Assembly (NCBI RefSeq): GCF_010499255.1
Contig: NZ_JAAGRN010000012.1
Coordinates: forward strand, 1-55,992
Length of the DNA: 55,992 nt
Direction: 5' to 3'
DNA from: Sheuella amnicola
GTDB lineage: Bacteria; Pseudomonadota; Gammaproteobacteria; Burkholderiales; Burkholderiaceae_B
The translations under genes and the position numbers were made by a program. The notes beneath the pieces are model-generated. The model saw only the letters and a program-made list of their open reading frames with translations, was not told the origin of the DNA and did not search any database. Of this stretch, positions 34,274-42,454 are shown in pieces (positions within the stretch are counted from its first letter, which is position 1; each line of letters starts with the position of its first letter).

Positions 34274-35020
34274 ATGAGCGTACACGTCAATGGAGTTGAA
34301 ATTACCGATGCCCAGATCGATGAGGAGATTCGCCATCACGAACGCGCGGCCCGTCCGATGGACGAGGCACTGCGCGCCCTGGTGATTCAGCAGGTTGTTC
34401 TGGACGAGGCGAAGAAATGCGGTTTCGATATTTCGCATCCCGATGCGGCAGCCTCAGCGTTGCTTGAACAGCAGGTGCGTTGTCCCTCCGCTTCAGAGGA
34501 AGATTGTTTTCGTCATTATCAATCCCACCCAGAACGGTTTGTAGTCGGCGCACTGGTGAGCGCAAGTCATATCTTGTTTCAGGTGACCCCGGACGTCAAT
34601 CTGGATAAGTTGAGGGACAAAGCTAACGAGGTTTTAGCGCTTGTGAAATCAAACCCTGAGCGTTTTGCTGAATACGCCAAAGAATTTTCCAACTGCCCCT
34701 CGTCCGCACTTGGTGGTAGTCTTGGACAACTTTCCCGCGGCGACAGCGTAGCCGAATTCGATCGAGCTATTTTTTCCGAAAAACAACCGGGTTTGATAGA
34801 TCATTTGGTGCAGACAAGGTACGGATTTCATATCATTCGTATCGATCAGTGCGTTGACGGTAAATTGCTGCCGTTCGAACATGTGCATCCACAAATTGCG
34901 CAAGCTTTGTATGCCGCAAGCCTTGATCGTGCGACCCAGCAGTATCTCAAAATACTTGTCGGACGGGCATGCATCGAGGGCGTAGATATGGAGGCCGAGG
35001 GCGGATTGCTTGTTCAATGA
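34274..35020 (+). CDS. PpiC-type (parvulin) peptidyl-prolyl isomerase of the nar operon
   Basis: A 248-residue protein with an N-terminal helical part and a parvulin rotamase domain at about residues 95-200 (SASHILFQV, LGGSLGQLSRG, FDRAIFSEKQPG, TRYGFHIIRID), like NifM/PpiC. No signal peptide is present, so it should act in the cytoplasm, plausibly in folding of Nar subunits. It follows narI by 17 bp with AAGGA upstream and is the last clear nar operon gene. Confidence 0.9.
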   Translation: MSVHVNGVEITDAQIDEEIRHHERAARPMDEALRALVIQQVVLDEAKKCGFDISHPDAAASALLEQQVRCPSASEEDCFRHYQSHPERFVVGALVSASHILFQVTPDVNLDKLRDKANEVLALVKSNPERFAEYAKEFSNCPSSALGGSLGQLSRGDSVAEFDRAIFSEKQPGLIDHLVQTRYGFHIIRIDQCVDGKLLPFEHVHPQIAQALYAASLDRATQQYLKILVGRACIEGVDMEAEGGLLVQ

Positions 35021-35079
35021 GGGCGGGTAACGCTATGATGGGCAAATTCACCTTCACCCATCAAACAAGCGAGACAGTC

Positions 35080-35613
35080 ATGTCGTCAAAAAGAGCCCCC
35101 CAATCATCGCGCGTGGCATTCGGTTGTGCCACCGCAGTTCTGTTTTTGATTTCGGGTTGTGCATCGGTTTCGAGTGTACAGTCCGGTACGCCGATTGACG
35201 ATGTCGTTCAGAAATTTGGCCGTCCGTCTATCACGTGTTCCCAGCCTGATGGTTCGCGTCGGATGGTCTGGACCCAGCAGCCAGAAGGTGAAACTGCATA
35301 CGCTTTGATTGTCGGAACCGACAATAAAGTAAGCGCACCCCGTCAGATATTGAACGATGGTCAATTCGCCATCCTCGGTAATGGCCAGAAATGGACTCCG
35401 GAGGCAATCCGTTGCGAATTCGGACCGCCAGCCAATATGACTGAAGATGGTATCGGGCATGCCAGGCAGTGGGTTTGGGGTTATCGCTATATGCGTGGCA
35501 GTGATCCGCTCATGATGTACATATACATGGGTAAGGATGGCAAGCAAATGACCCGTTTTGGCGCGGCCCCGGACCCCGATCGCAACGAAGAGGTGATGGG
35601 CGGCCGTCGGTGA
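35080..35613 (+). CDS. Putative outer-membrane lipoprotein
   Basis: A 177-residue protein with a lipoprotein signal: a basic N-terminus (MSSKRAPQSSRV), a hydrophobic core and the lipobox LISGC, giving a mature lipidated cysteine at about residue 24. The mature part (GTPIDDVVQKFGRPSITC, then RYMRGSDPLMMYIYMG) recalls small SmpA/BamE-like lipoproteins of Burkholderiales but has no assigned function. The open frame extends upstream to 34969, but the ATG at 35080 best fits the signal peptide. Its stop overlaps the BenE start (GTGATG). Confidence 0.78.
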   Translation: MSSKRAPQSSRVAFGCATAVLFLISGCASVSSVQSGTPIDDVVQKFGRPSITCSQPDGSRRMVWTQQPEGETAYALIVGTDNKVSAPRQILNDGQFAILGNGQKWTPEAIRCEFGPPANMTEDGIGHARQWVWGYRYMRGSDPLMMYIYMGKDGKQMTRFGAAPDPDRNEEVMGGRR

Positions 35614-36758
35614 TGTTCAAAATATCACATGTATCCGCAGGTTTTATCGCAGTGCTTGTCGGATACACAAGTTCCGCCGCGATTGTGTTTCAGGCAGCCG
35701 GCGCTGCCGGAGCTAGCCCTGCGGAACTCACATCCTGGATGTGCGCATTAGGTTTGGGTATGGCGCTTACATGCATCGGATTGTCTCTTTATTTTCGAAC
35801 GCCGATCCTGACCGCCTGGTCTACGCCCGGGGCCGCACTCCTGATTACCGGACTCGCCGGTTTATCCATGTCGCAGGCCATTGGGGTGTTCCTGTTCAAC
35901 TCCCTTTTGATCACGATTGTCGGGTTTTCTGGATGGTTTGATCGAATCATGAAGCATGTTCCTAAGACGCTTGCCGCGGCAATGCTTGCAGGGGTGCTTT
36001 TGCGCTTCGGAATGGATGTCTTCGTTGTTTTCCCCACCCAATGGTTGCTTGTTGGCGTGATGCTCGGATGTTATTTGATCGGACGTCGATTGTTTCCGAT
36101 TTATGCAGTGCCGATTACTTTTTTCATTGGCATGCTCGTGGCTGCTTCGCAAGGATTAATTCTCCTGGACTCAGTCAGTGTCAGCATTGCGCAGCCGATG
36201 TGGATTACCCCGGTTTTCGACTGGACGTCTTTGCTTGGGGTTGGTTTGCCGCTTTTTATCGTGACGATGGCTTCCCAGAACGTTCCGGGCCTCGCAGTGT
36301 TGCGGGCCAACGGTTACACCACACCAGCATCACCATTGATCGGATGGACTGGTTTGACTGGTTTATTGCTTGCCCCTTTTGGCGGGTTTTCCTTCAATCT
36401 CGCTGCTATCACAGCCGCGTTATGCATGAGCAAGGATGCCGATCCGGATCCTAAAAAACGTTACATGGCTGCTGTTTGGGCTGGATTGTTTTATTTGGCA
36501 ACAGGGATTTTAGGGGCAACAGTCGTGAGTCTTTTCGCTGCGTTTCCTCGCGCACTGATTGTTGCGATTGCAGGTTTAGCTTTGTTGGGCACGATAGGCA
36601 ACGGTTTGGCTGCCGCGCTTTCGGATGAAAAAGAGCGCGAGGCGGCATTGGTCACTTTTCTTGTTACAGCATCAGGGGTGACGATGCTTGGTATAGGGAG
36701 TGCTTTCTGGGGGTTATTGCTCGGCATGGCAACCGCATGGATCAACCATCGCCGTTAG
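35613..36758 (+). CDS. BenE family benzoate/H+ symporter-like transporter
   Basis: A 381-residue inner-membrane protein with about 12 helices, matching the BenE family (PF03594). Typical stretches are AGFIAVLVGYTSSAAIVFQA at the start, the TAWSTPGAALL motif (about residue 70), and QNVPGLAVLRANGY followed by FGGFSFNLAAITAALCM in the centre. BenE members import benzoate with protons. No benzoate-catabolic genes are nearby, so the substrate is uncertain. It overlaps the preceding lipoprotein gene by one base. Confidence 0.87.
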   Translation: MFKISHVSAGFIAVLVGYTSSAAIVFQAAGAAGASPAELTSWMCALGLGMALTCIGLSLYFRTPILTAWSTPGAALLITGLAGLSMSQAIGVFLFNSLLITIVGFSGWFDRIMKHVPKTLAAAMLAGVLLRFGMDVFVVFPTQWLLVGVMLGCYLIGRRLFPIYAVPITFFIGMLVAASQGLILLDSVSVSIAQPMWITPVFDWTSLLGVGLPLFIVTMASQNVPGLAVLRANGYTTPASPLIGWTGLTGLLLAPFGGFSFNLAAITAALCMSKDADPDPKKRYMAAVWAGLFYLATGILGATVVSLFAAFPRALIVAIAGLALLGTIGNGLAAALSDEKEREAALVTFLVTASGVTMLGIGSAFWGLLLGMATAWINHRR

Positions 36759-36764
36759 AGGCAA

Positions 36765-36785
36765 CTCGCGCGACAGGCGCGCGAG
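36765..36785. terminator. G/C-rich hairpin between convergent benE and attachment-protein genes
   Basis: CTCGCGCG, ACAGG, CGCGCGAG form an 8-bp stem seven bases after the benE stop and just before the end of the opposing gene. No U-run follows on either strand, so it would be a weak or factor-assisted bidirectional terminator. Confidence 0.5.
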
Positions 36786-36798
36786 CCTTGTGGAGCAT

Positions 36799-37218
36799 TT
36801 AGTCGGTGGAGTGCATCAACGTCTTGCTTAATTCATTCGGTGCCATGTGCGAGTAGTCTTTACTGATCTGCTTGACGATTTTCTTTTCGAGTGCGGCAGG
36901 CATCTTTTGACGCATATCACCCAGTGCGGCAGGTGAGGCAATCAGAACCAATTCAGAGAATTTGCTCGCTTGCGCATCGTGTGCAAGACTTTCGACCAGA
37001 GCGTGCAGGAAATTATGCTTTGCAGCTGCGTGAGGGTCTCTGTACTCTTGAGTGGACGATTTATGCTGGCCCTCGCCCGCGTGTGAGCCAGGTTCGTGTT
37101 TTTGATCCACTGCCTTCAAAAGCTTCAGGCTGATCTCACCGATTTCACCTACGTTTTCGTACACACTTGCACGGCTGCCATCGGCAACAACGATCCATGC
37201 ATTTCTTGAAATAATCAT
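36799..37218 (-). CDS. Host attachment protein family (bacterial eRF1-like domain)
   Basis: A 139-residue protein of the family annotated as required for attachment to host cells (PF18856-like, baeRF group). WIVVADGSRASVYEN at the N-terminus and ELVLIASPAALGDMRQKM (about residue 90) are characteristic. The middle carries a histidine-rich variable stretch. There is no signal peptide. The family is widespread in proteobacteria and its biochemical role is not established, so the name should be taken loosely. It is convergent with benE. Confidence 0.82.
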   Translation of the reverse strand: MIISRNAWIVVADGSRASVYENVGEIGEISLKLLKAVDQKHEPGSHAGEGQHKSSTQEYRDPHAAAKHNFLHALVESLAHDAQASKFSELVLIASPAALGDMRQKMPAALEKKIVKQISKDYSHMAPNELSKTLMHSTD

Positions 37219-37374
37219 CCTAGAGATCTCCCGCGAATAAGGTAAAAAGGTACAACCCCAAGTCTAACTTAAATTTCGAGTTGATTTGGGGGCGGATTCG
37301 GGTGAAATATCCCTATAATCAACTGAATTGTTAATCCAGATCAACTACCTCTTAAATACTCGACCCGCAATTTA

Positions 37375-38148
37375 ATGCCGCTACAGACAATTAGTCGTCT
37401 TACCAGTCCGCATAGAAGTCAAAAAACCAACCGTCAGTTGGGTGCGTATTTGGCTTTTGTTGCCGGCACGATTAATGCGGGTGGTTTTCTCGCGATCTCG
37501 CAATACACGTCCCATATGACAGGGATCATCTCGAGCATTGGAGATAACGTGGCGCTTCAGGATGTGATTCCTGTGCTTGGAGCGTTCTCCATGCTTTTTT
37601 CGTTTGTTATTGGCTCCATGATAAGCACGATTATGGTGAGTTGGGGGCGCAGACACAAAATCTACAGCGAATACGCCCTGCCACTCCTGCTCGAGGCGCT
37701 TTTGTTACTAATTTTCGGGGTGCTTGGGGCCAATCTGAACGTCTTGACTCCATTGACAGTTCCGACAATTGCGTTGATGCTTTGTTTCATGATGGGTTTG
37801 CAAAACGCCATCATCACCAAGATTTCAAAAGCCGAAATTCGAACGACGCATATGACCGGAATCGTCACTGATATTGGAATCGAGCTAGGTAGACTTATTT
37901 ATTGGAATCGCTCTGCGCAAGGCAATCAGGTTCATCCTGTGCAAGCCAATCAGCAAAAGTTGAAAACGCATTTGTTGATTTTCAGTATGTTTTTGATCGG
38001 GGGTGCGTTTGGCGCGATCAGCTTCAAAACATCCGGTTATATATCCGTAGTGCCGATTTCGATTTCATTGATTGCCGTTTCTTCGTTACAGGTTTACAGG
38101 GATCTCAGACGTTTAATCAAAATGTTTGGTTCGTATCCCCGTATTTAA
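37375..38148 (+). CDS. YoaK family (DUF1275) membrane protein
   Basis: A 257-residue integral membrane protein with about six helices. The family motifs AGTINAGGFLAISQYTSHMTG (about residues 25-45) and MGLQNAIITKISKAEIRTTHMTGIVTDIG (about residues 140-168) are repeated elements of DUF1275/YoaK. Its function is unknown; related proteins have been linked to ion or osmotic stress. No convincing ribosome-binding site precedes the ATG. A TATAAT hexamer lies at 37314-37319. Confidence 0.85.
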   Translation: MPLQTISRLTSPHRSQKTNRQLGAYLAFVAGTINAGGFLAISQYTSHMTGIISSIGDNVALQDVIPVLGAFSMLFSFVIGSMISTIMVSWGRRHKIYSEYALPLLLEALLLLIFGVLGANLNVLTPLTVPTIALMLCFMMGLQNAIITKISKAEIRTTHMTGIVTDIGIELGRLIYWNRSAQGNQVHPVQANQQKLKTHLLIFSMFLIGGAFGAISFKTSGYISVVPISISLIAVSSLQVYRDLRRLIKMFGSYPRI

Positions 38149-38185
38149 CGACTTGATTTAGTGATGGATTACTTGGGAGACTTGC

Positions 38186-39124
38186 TTGAAATCAGAAAAA
38201 ATTAAAAAGAAGAACGACACAAAGGGAAAAGAATTCCAAGGTGAAACAAAGCAAGTCACTGACAAGGAGAAAAAGAGTGACAAGCCGTCGAAAAAGAATC
38301 AACTCGACAAGCGTGTCACGAATCGGGAATTTAAGCTCCTGATCAATCCCAATGGCTTGGACCGCAGAAGCAAGATCGCCCAACTTAGTAATTTGCTTGT
38401 GGCTTTTTGCCAAAAATCCGGTGTTGAATTTTTTCATCTGGACAATGCCAATACCGGCTTGCGCAATGTTTATTTTTACGACACACCGGGTGAGCACTTC
38501 AGGCGCAATAATCTGATTCTGCGTGTCCGCGAGTCGCGTCAAAACGTTTGGGTGGACGACTGGTGCGAAGTGACGATGAAATGTCGAGCACACTCGTTGA
38601 TCGACTCGCTTGCGTATGATCCAAAGCCGCAGATTGCCCAAAAGGCTCGCCTGAGATTGAAAGAAGAAATTCTGCGTGGCGATGGCTTGGGTACGGCTCG
38701 AATGATTTATTCCAATAACGCGATTCTCGACACGGTTCCGGTTGATAGCGTTTTTGATCGCAGCATGAAAAGTGTCATCGGATTTTTTCCGGACTTGAAG
38801 AAGCTTGGTATCGCAGATGATGTACCTATCCGTATTGTTGGAGGGCGCACCAACAAGATTCTGGAGGCCTGCCTGCCATTAGGCAATCTGGTTTTCGGTG
38901 AGACTGTTCAGGCGCATTGCGATATCGGAATCTGGATGCGCAGCGTGGGCGATCCCATTATTGGAGAGCTTGCGTTTTCATATCGTGTCAACAATGAAAA
39001 TCGTGCCGAGACTGCCGCGCATAAAAAAGCGGATAAATTTTTCAAGAGCTTGCAGTTGGCCCTGCCGGACTGGCTGGCCAGCGGTACGACTAAAACCGCG
39101 TTGATTTACGGGAAGCCAGAATGA
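38186..39124 (+). CDS. Divergent CYTH-like (triphosphate tunnel metalloenzyme) protein
   Basis: A 312-residue protein beginning with about 45 lysine-rich, disordered residues. The rest looks like a diverged CYTH/TTM fold. REFKLLI stands where the ExExK strand is expected (about residue 49), YFYDTPGEHFRRNNLILRVRE follows (the usual YYDT...LR...LRIR), then CEVTMKCR and a late GELAFSY strand. Several catalytic acidic residues seem replaced, so triphosphatase or adenylate-cyclase activity is doubtful. The TTG start at 38186 is supported by GGGAG at 6-nt spacing; no in-frame ATG serves. It overlaps the chromate-transporter gene by ATGA, so the two are translationally coupled. Confidence 0.65.
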   Translation: MKSEKIKKKNDTKGKEFQGETKQVTDKEKKSDKPSKKNQLDKRVTNREFKLLINPNGLDRRSKIAQLSNLLVAFCQKSGVEFFHLDNANTGLRNVYFYDTPGEHFRRNNLILRVRESRQNVWVDDWCEVTMKCRAHSLIDSLAYDPKPQIAQKARLRLKEEILRGDGLGTARMIYSNNAILDTVPVDSVFDRSMKSVIGFFPDLKKLGIADDVPIRIVGGRTNKILEACLPLGNLVFGETVQAHCDIGIWMRSVGDPIIGELAFSYRVNNENRAETAAHKKADKFFKSLQLALPDWLASGTTKTALIYGKPE

Positions 39125-39717
39125 GTGCAGCTCCAGTCGCAACGACTGCATCTAGGAAAGAGATTTCACCGCATCCTGCATCGCCCACTTCGTTGTGGTC
39201 CATTTTTATCGAGTTTCTTTTGATTGGTGCGGTCAGTTTCGGAGGAGGAATTATTGCCTATGAAAGGATGCTATTGATTGAAAAAAGAAAGTGGCTGACC
39301 CCCGATGAATTCATGGCAACACTTGCCATCAGTCAAACCATGCCCGGCTTGAACTCCGTCAATCTCGCTTGTCTGGCTGGAGATCGTTTGCGAGGCGCTT
39401 GGGGCGCAATTGCGGCGATTTGTGGCCTGATCTTGCCGGGGGGGCTGTTTGTACTGATTGCCGGCTTGGCTTACAGCGCAGGAGAAGATCATCCGGCCGT
39501 GAATTTGTTGCTGGCTGGTGTGGCCGCAGGAGCAACGGGTTTGCTTTCGGCCGTTACCTACAAAATCGGTTCAGAACATTTCAGGCATTTGAAGTCCTTA
39601 CTAATCATTGTCGCAACTTTTGTGCTGATGAGCATATTCAAGCTGTCGCTGATCTGGGTGCTTGCCGTCATGGCACCGATTTCTCTGCTGCTTTACTGGC
39701 CGAGGCACGAAAAATGA
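39121..39717 (+). CDS. Chromate transporter, first CHR half
   Basis: A 198-residue membrane protein with one CHR domain (PF02417). GAVSFGGGIIAYERMLL and ISQTMPGLNSVNLACLAGDRLRG (about residues 38-90) are the conserved CHR motifs. Short-chain CHR proteins work as pairs; the partner is the next gene, overlapping by ATGA. The pair may export chromate or another oxyanion. The coupling to an upstream CYTH-like gene is unusual. Confidence 0.88.
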   Translation: MSAAPVATTASRKEISPHPASPTSLWSIFIEFLLIGAVSFGGGIIAYERMLLIEKRKWLTPDEFMATLAISQTMPGLNSVNLACLAGDRLRGAWGAIAAICGLILPGGLFVLIAGLAYSAGEDHPAVNLLLAGVAAGATGLLSAVTYKIGSEHFRHLKSLLIIVATFVLMSIFKLSLIWVLAVMAPISLLLYWPRHEK

Positions 39718-40247
39718 GTGCACTGATCCACTTGGCATTGGTCTTTTCGATGTTGTCTTTGTTGGCTGTGGGCGGGGGTACTGCCGTGTTGCCAGAGATG
39801 CAAACGGTCTTGGCTCAGCGCTACAGTATTGATCACACAACATTCGTGCACATTTACAGTATTGGCCAGCTTGCCCCGGGGCCAAACATGATGATGGTGC
39901 TAGTGTTCGGTTTCCAGATTGCCGGACTGCTTGGTGCGCTGGTTGTATTGCTGTCCTTTTTTATTCCATCTAGCCTTCTTTGTCTTTTTGTTGGACGGCT
40001 CTGGACTCGAATCGGTGAGGGACCCATGCGCCGGGCGGTGCAAAATGCACTGGAGCCGATTTCGATTGGATTAATGTGTTCGGGGGTGTTCGCGGTAGCC
40101 AAGTCTGCAATTGCCGGTCCTGTCTCGATATCTTTGGCTGTGATCACGTTCACGATTATTCTGTTGACTCGCATCAACCCTGTTTACATCATTCTGACGA
40201 CCGGATCGCTGGGCGCTTTACTGATGCATATTGCGGGGTTGAAGTGA
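39714..40247 (+). CDS. Chromate transporter, second CHR half
   Basis: A 177-residue membrane protein that completes the two-piece chromate transporter. LAVGGGTAVLPEMQTVL and IGQLAPGPNMMMVLVFGFQ (about residues 17-70) carry the second copy of the FGGG and PGP motifs. The ATG at 39714 overlaps the previous stop, and its own stop overlaps the next gene's GTG start, so three successive genes are joined by 4-bp overlaps. Confidence 0.88.
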   Translation: MSALIHLALVFSMLSLLAVGGGTAVLPEMQTVLAQRYSIDHTTFVHIYSIGQLAPGPNMMMVLVFGFQIAGLLGALVVLLSFFIPSSLLCLFVGRLWTRIGEGPMRRAVQNALEPISIGLMCSGVFAVAKSAIAGPVSISLAVITFTIILLTRINPVYIILTTGSLGALLMHIAGLK

Positions 40248-40540
40248 CTGCTTGGTTGGGTGTGCATAAAGACGGCGCTGCCCTGATGCTTCATTGTCAA
40301 CCGGGTGCGAAGGTCACGCGAGTGGTGGGCGAACATGATGGGCGGTTAAAAATTTCACTGAATGCACCCGCGGTAGAAAACAAGGCAAATGAAGTTTTGA
40401 TTGCATGGCTTGCCGATGTATTGGGCACGACAAAAAAACAGATTGAATTGCTGTCGGGCCACACGGGTCGAAAAAAACGCGTTCTGATTCGAGGTTTGAA
40501 TCAGAACGCGATTATTGAAAAGCTCGCTCCCGACACATAG
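40244..40540 (+). CDS. DUF167 (YggU) family protein
   Basis: A 98-residue protein of the YggU/DUF167 family. LHCQPGAKVTRVVGEHDGRLKISLNAPAVENKANEVLIAWLA is the hallmark core (about residues 17-58). GTG at 40244 overlaps the preceding stop (GTGA). Family function is unknown; members often sit near YggT. The 3' end of this coding region contains a 13-bp perfect hairpin that, on the opposite strand, is a strong terminator for the convergent Bug gene. Confidence 0.87.
   Translation: MTAWLGVHKDGAALMLHCQPGAKVTRVVGEHDGRLKISLNAPAVENKANEVLIAWLADVLGTTKKQIELLSGHTGRKKRVLIRGLNQNAIIEKLAPDT
40471..40510 (-). terminator. Minus-strand intrinsic terminator inside the DUF167 coding region
   Basis: CGCGTTCTGATTC and GAATCAGAACGCG form a perfect 13-bp stem with a 7-nt loop (40478-40510). 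On the minus strand it is followed by seven T residues (40477-40471). It lies 68 nt past the stop of the leftward Bug gene and fully within the DUF167 reading frame. A second, weaker hairpin CCCGAC/GTCGGG is at 40529-40547 without a T-run. Confidence 0.88.
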
Positions 40541-40577
40541 AGTCGGGGCTTGATGCAACGGTGCCGGTCAATGTGAA

Positions 40578-41588
40578 TTATTGCTCTACTTTGATGTTGC
40601 CCTCTTTGATGACTTTGCCCCAGATTTCGCTGTCACGCTTCATCAGAGGGGCAAGAGCATCGGCACCAGTAAATGTGGCCTGCAAACCCATGCCTTCAAT
40701 TTTTGCCTTATTTTCCGGCGTTCTCAGCAAACGCAGAATTTCGTTTGAAAGTTTATCCACAATGGGCTTGGGTGTTTTACTGGGCAAAAAGAATGTAAAG
40801 AAGCCGTATGGCTCGAAATCCTTGTAGCCCATTTCAGTGAATGTGCGCACATCAGGAAGGATTTCCGAGCGTTTTTCACCGGTTGATGCCAAGATTTTTA
40901 TTTTGTCAGACTTGATTTGGGCGCGTAAATTAGCCACGTCAACAAATGCCGCATCCAATTGACCTCCAAGCAAGTCAGTCAATTGGGGTGCGCCGCCTTT
41001 ATATGGGATGTGGGTCATTTCCAGTCCAGCCTGCTTTTTGAGCATTTCACCGTGAATGTTGGACGACGTAGCCGCACCGTAAGATCCGTAACTGAACTTC
41101 CCGGGATTAGCTTTGACTACTTTGATGAACTCTTCAAAAGTATTGGCCGGAAAGCTTGCTTTAACAACAAGAAAGTCGGACGAGAGGCCGATTTGCGCCA
41201 CGGGTGTCAGATCTTTGTCTACGTCGTAAGGGATCTTGGCGAACAGATGAGGGCCCTGGATGATCGCGGTAATTCCGAGTAGTACGGTATATCCGTCCGG
41301 CGCTGCCTTGGCGACGAGGTCGTTACCGATCATGCCACCCGCTCCAGGTTTGTTTTCGACAATGACAGTTTGCTTCCAGGCTCCAGTAAGCTCTCCCGCA
41401 ACCAGTCTAGCCAGAGCGTCTGTTGATCCGCCGGCGGAGTAGGGAACGATGATTCGGATTTGCTTGTCTGGATAGTTTTTAACTGCGCCTTCCTGAGCAA
41501 CAGTGTCAGTGACTACCCCGCCCAATAGTGACAAGGCAAAGATTGCACCGATTTTGGCTTGTGTACGGAATTTTTTAAACAATGTCAT
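40578..41588 (-). CDS. Bug/TctC family tripartite tricarboxylate transporter substrate-binding protein
   Basis: A 336-residue periplasmic solute-binding protein. An N-terminal signal peptide (about residues 1-31, ending near TVA) is followed by the family motif YPDKQIRIIVPYSAGGSTDALAR, then PDGYTVLLG and HIPYKGGAPQLTDLLGG. Bug proteins bind carboxylates such as citrate, glutamate or nicotinate and are greatly expanded in Bordetella and relatives. No TctA/TctB membrane genes are nearby, so it is an orphan receptor. It is the gene downstream of fabI and ends at the terminator described at 40471-40510. Confidence 0.92.
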   Translation of the reverse strand: MTLFKKFRTQAKIGAIFALSLLGGVVTDTVAQEGAVKNYPDKQIRIIVPYSAGGSTDALARLVAGELTGAWKQTVIVENKPGAGGMIGNDLVAKAAPDGYTVLLGITAIIQGPHLFAKIPYDVDKDLTPVAQIGLSSDFLVVKASFPANTFEEFIKVVKANPGKFSYGSYGAATSSNIHGEMLKKQAGLEMTHIPYKGGAPQLTDLLGGQLDAAFVDVANLRAQIKSDKIKILASTGEKRSEILPDVRTFTEMGYKDFEPYGFFTFFLPSKTPKPIVDKLSNEILRLLRTPENKAKIEGMGLQATFTGADALAPLMKRDSEIWGKVIKEGNIKVEQ

Positions 41589-41629
41589 GCCTTATCTCGT
41601 GTCAATGTGATTGGGACGGGTGAATGGAG

Positions 41630-42415
41630 TTACTCAATCAGTCCGGCAACAATATTCGAAAATCCCGAGTCAACGTGAATGATTTCTCCCGTCACGCCCG
41701 ATGCTAGATCCGACAGCAGAAAGGCTGCAACATTGCCAACCTGTTCGATTGTGACGTTACGACGCAAAGGAGCATTCGACTCGACGAATTTCAGAATCGA
41801 AGAAAAGTCCTTAATGCCGCTAGCGGCCAAGGTTTTAATAGGTCCGGCCGAAATGCCGTTGGCTCGGATTCCCTCAGGCCCCAATCCGGATGCCAGGTAG
41901 CGTACGCTTGCTTCGAGAGAGGCCTTAGCTAAACCCATCGTGTTGTAGTTGGCCATGGCCTTTTCGGCACCAAGATAGGTAAGCGTTAACAGTGCGCCAT
42001 TTCGCCCCTTCATCATTGGCTTGGCGGCTTTGGCAAGTGCAGGGAAGCTGTAAGCCGATATGTCGTGCGCGATTCTGAATGCCTCGCGCGAAATGCCTTC
42101 GAGAAAATCCCCTGCAATCGCCTCCCGAGGCGCGAAACCGATCGAATGAACCAGTCCATCCAGGCCGTCCCAATGTTTTGCAAGTTCGGCGAATGTTGCT
42201 TCGATTTCGGCATCCGAGCTGACGTCGCAAGGCAATACGATTTTGCTGCCGAATTCAGCCGCAAACTCGGTAACACGCTCCTGAAAGCGCTCACCTACAT
42301 AAGTGAAGGCAAGCTCGGCGCCTTGTTCGTGGCAAGCTTGCGCAATGCCATAAGCGATGGATCGGTTAGAAATCACGCCTGTAATCAGTATGCGTTTGCC
42401 AGTTAGAAAGCCCAT
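41630..42415 (-). CDS. fabI: FabI, NADH-dependent enoyl-ACP reductase
   Basis: A 261-residue short-chain-dehydrogenase-like enzyme that performs the last reduction of each fatty-acid elongation round. The opening [24 protein letters not shown] is the FabI nucleotide-binding signature. The catalytic Tyr-x6-Lys is in [12 protein letters not shown] (about residues 156-163). [14 protein letters not shown] and the C-terminal [12 protein letters not shown] complete the family. It is the expected housekeeping FabI and the known target of triclosan-type inhibitors. Confidence 0.96.
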   Translation of the reverse strand: MGFLTGKRILITGVISNRSIAYGIAQACHEQGAELAFTYVGERFQERVTEFAAEFGSKIVLPCDVSSDAEIEATFAELAKHWDGLDGLVHSIGFAPREAIAGDFLEGISREAFRIAHDISAYSFPALAKAAKPMMKGRNGALLTLTYLGAEKAMANYNTMGLAKASLEASVRYLASGLGPEGIRANGISAGPIKTLAASGIKDFSSILKFVESNAPLRRNVTIEQVGNVAAFLLSDLASGVTGEIIHVDSGFSNIVAGLIE

Positions 42416-42454
42416 GTTCGGATCCTAGTAAAAAAAATCGATAATCAAAAAAAA

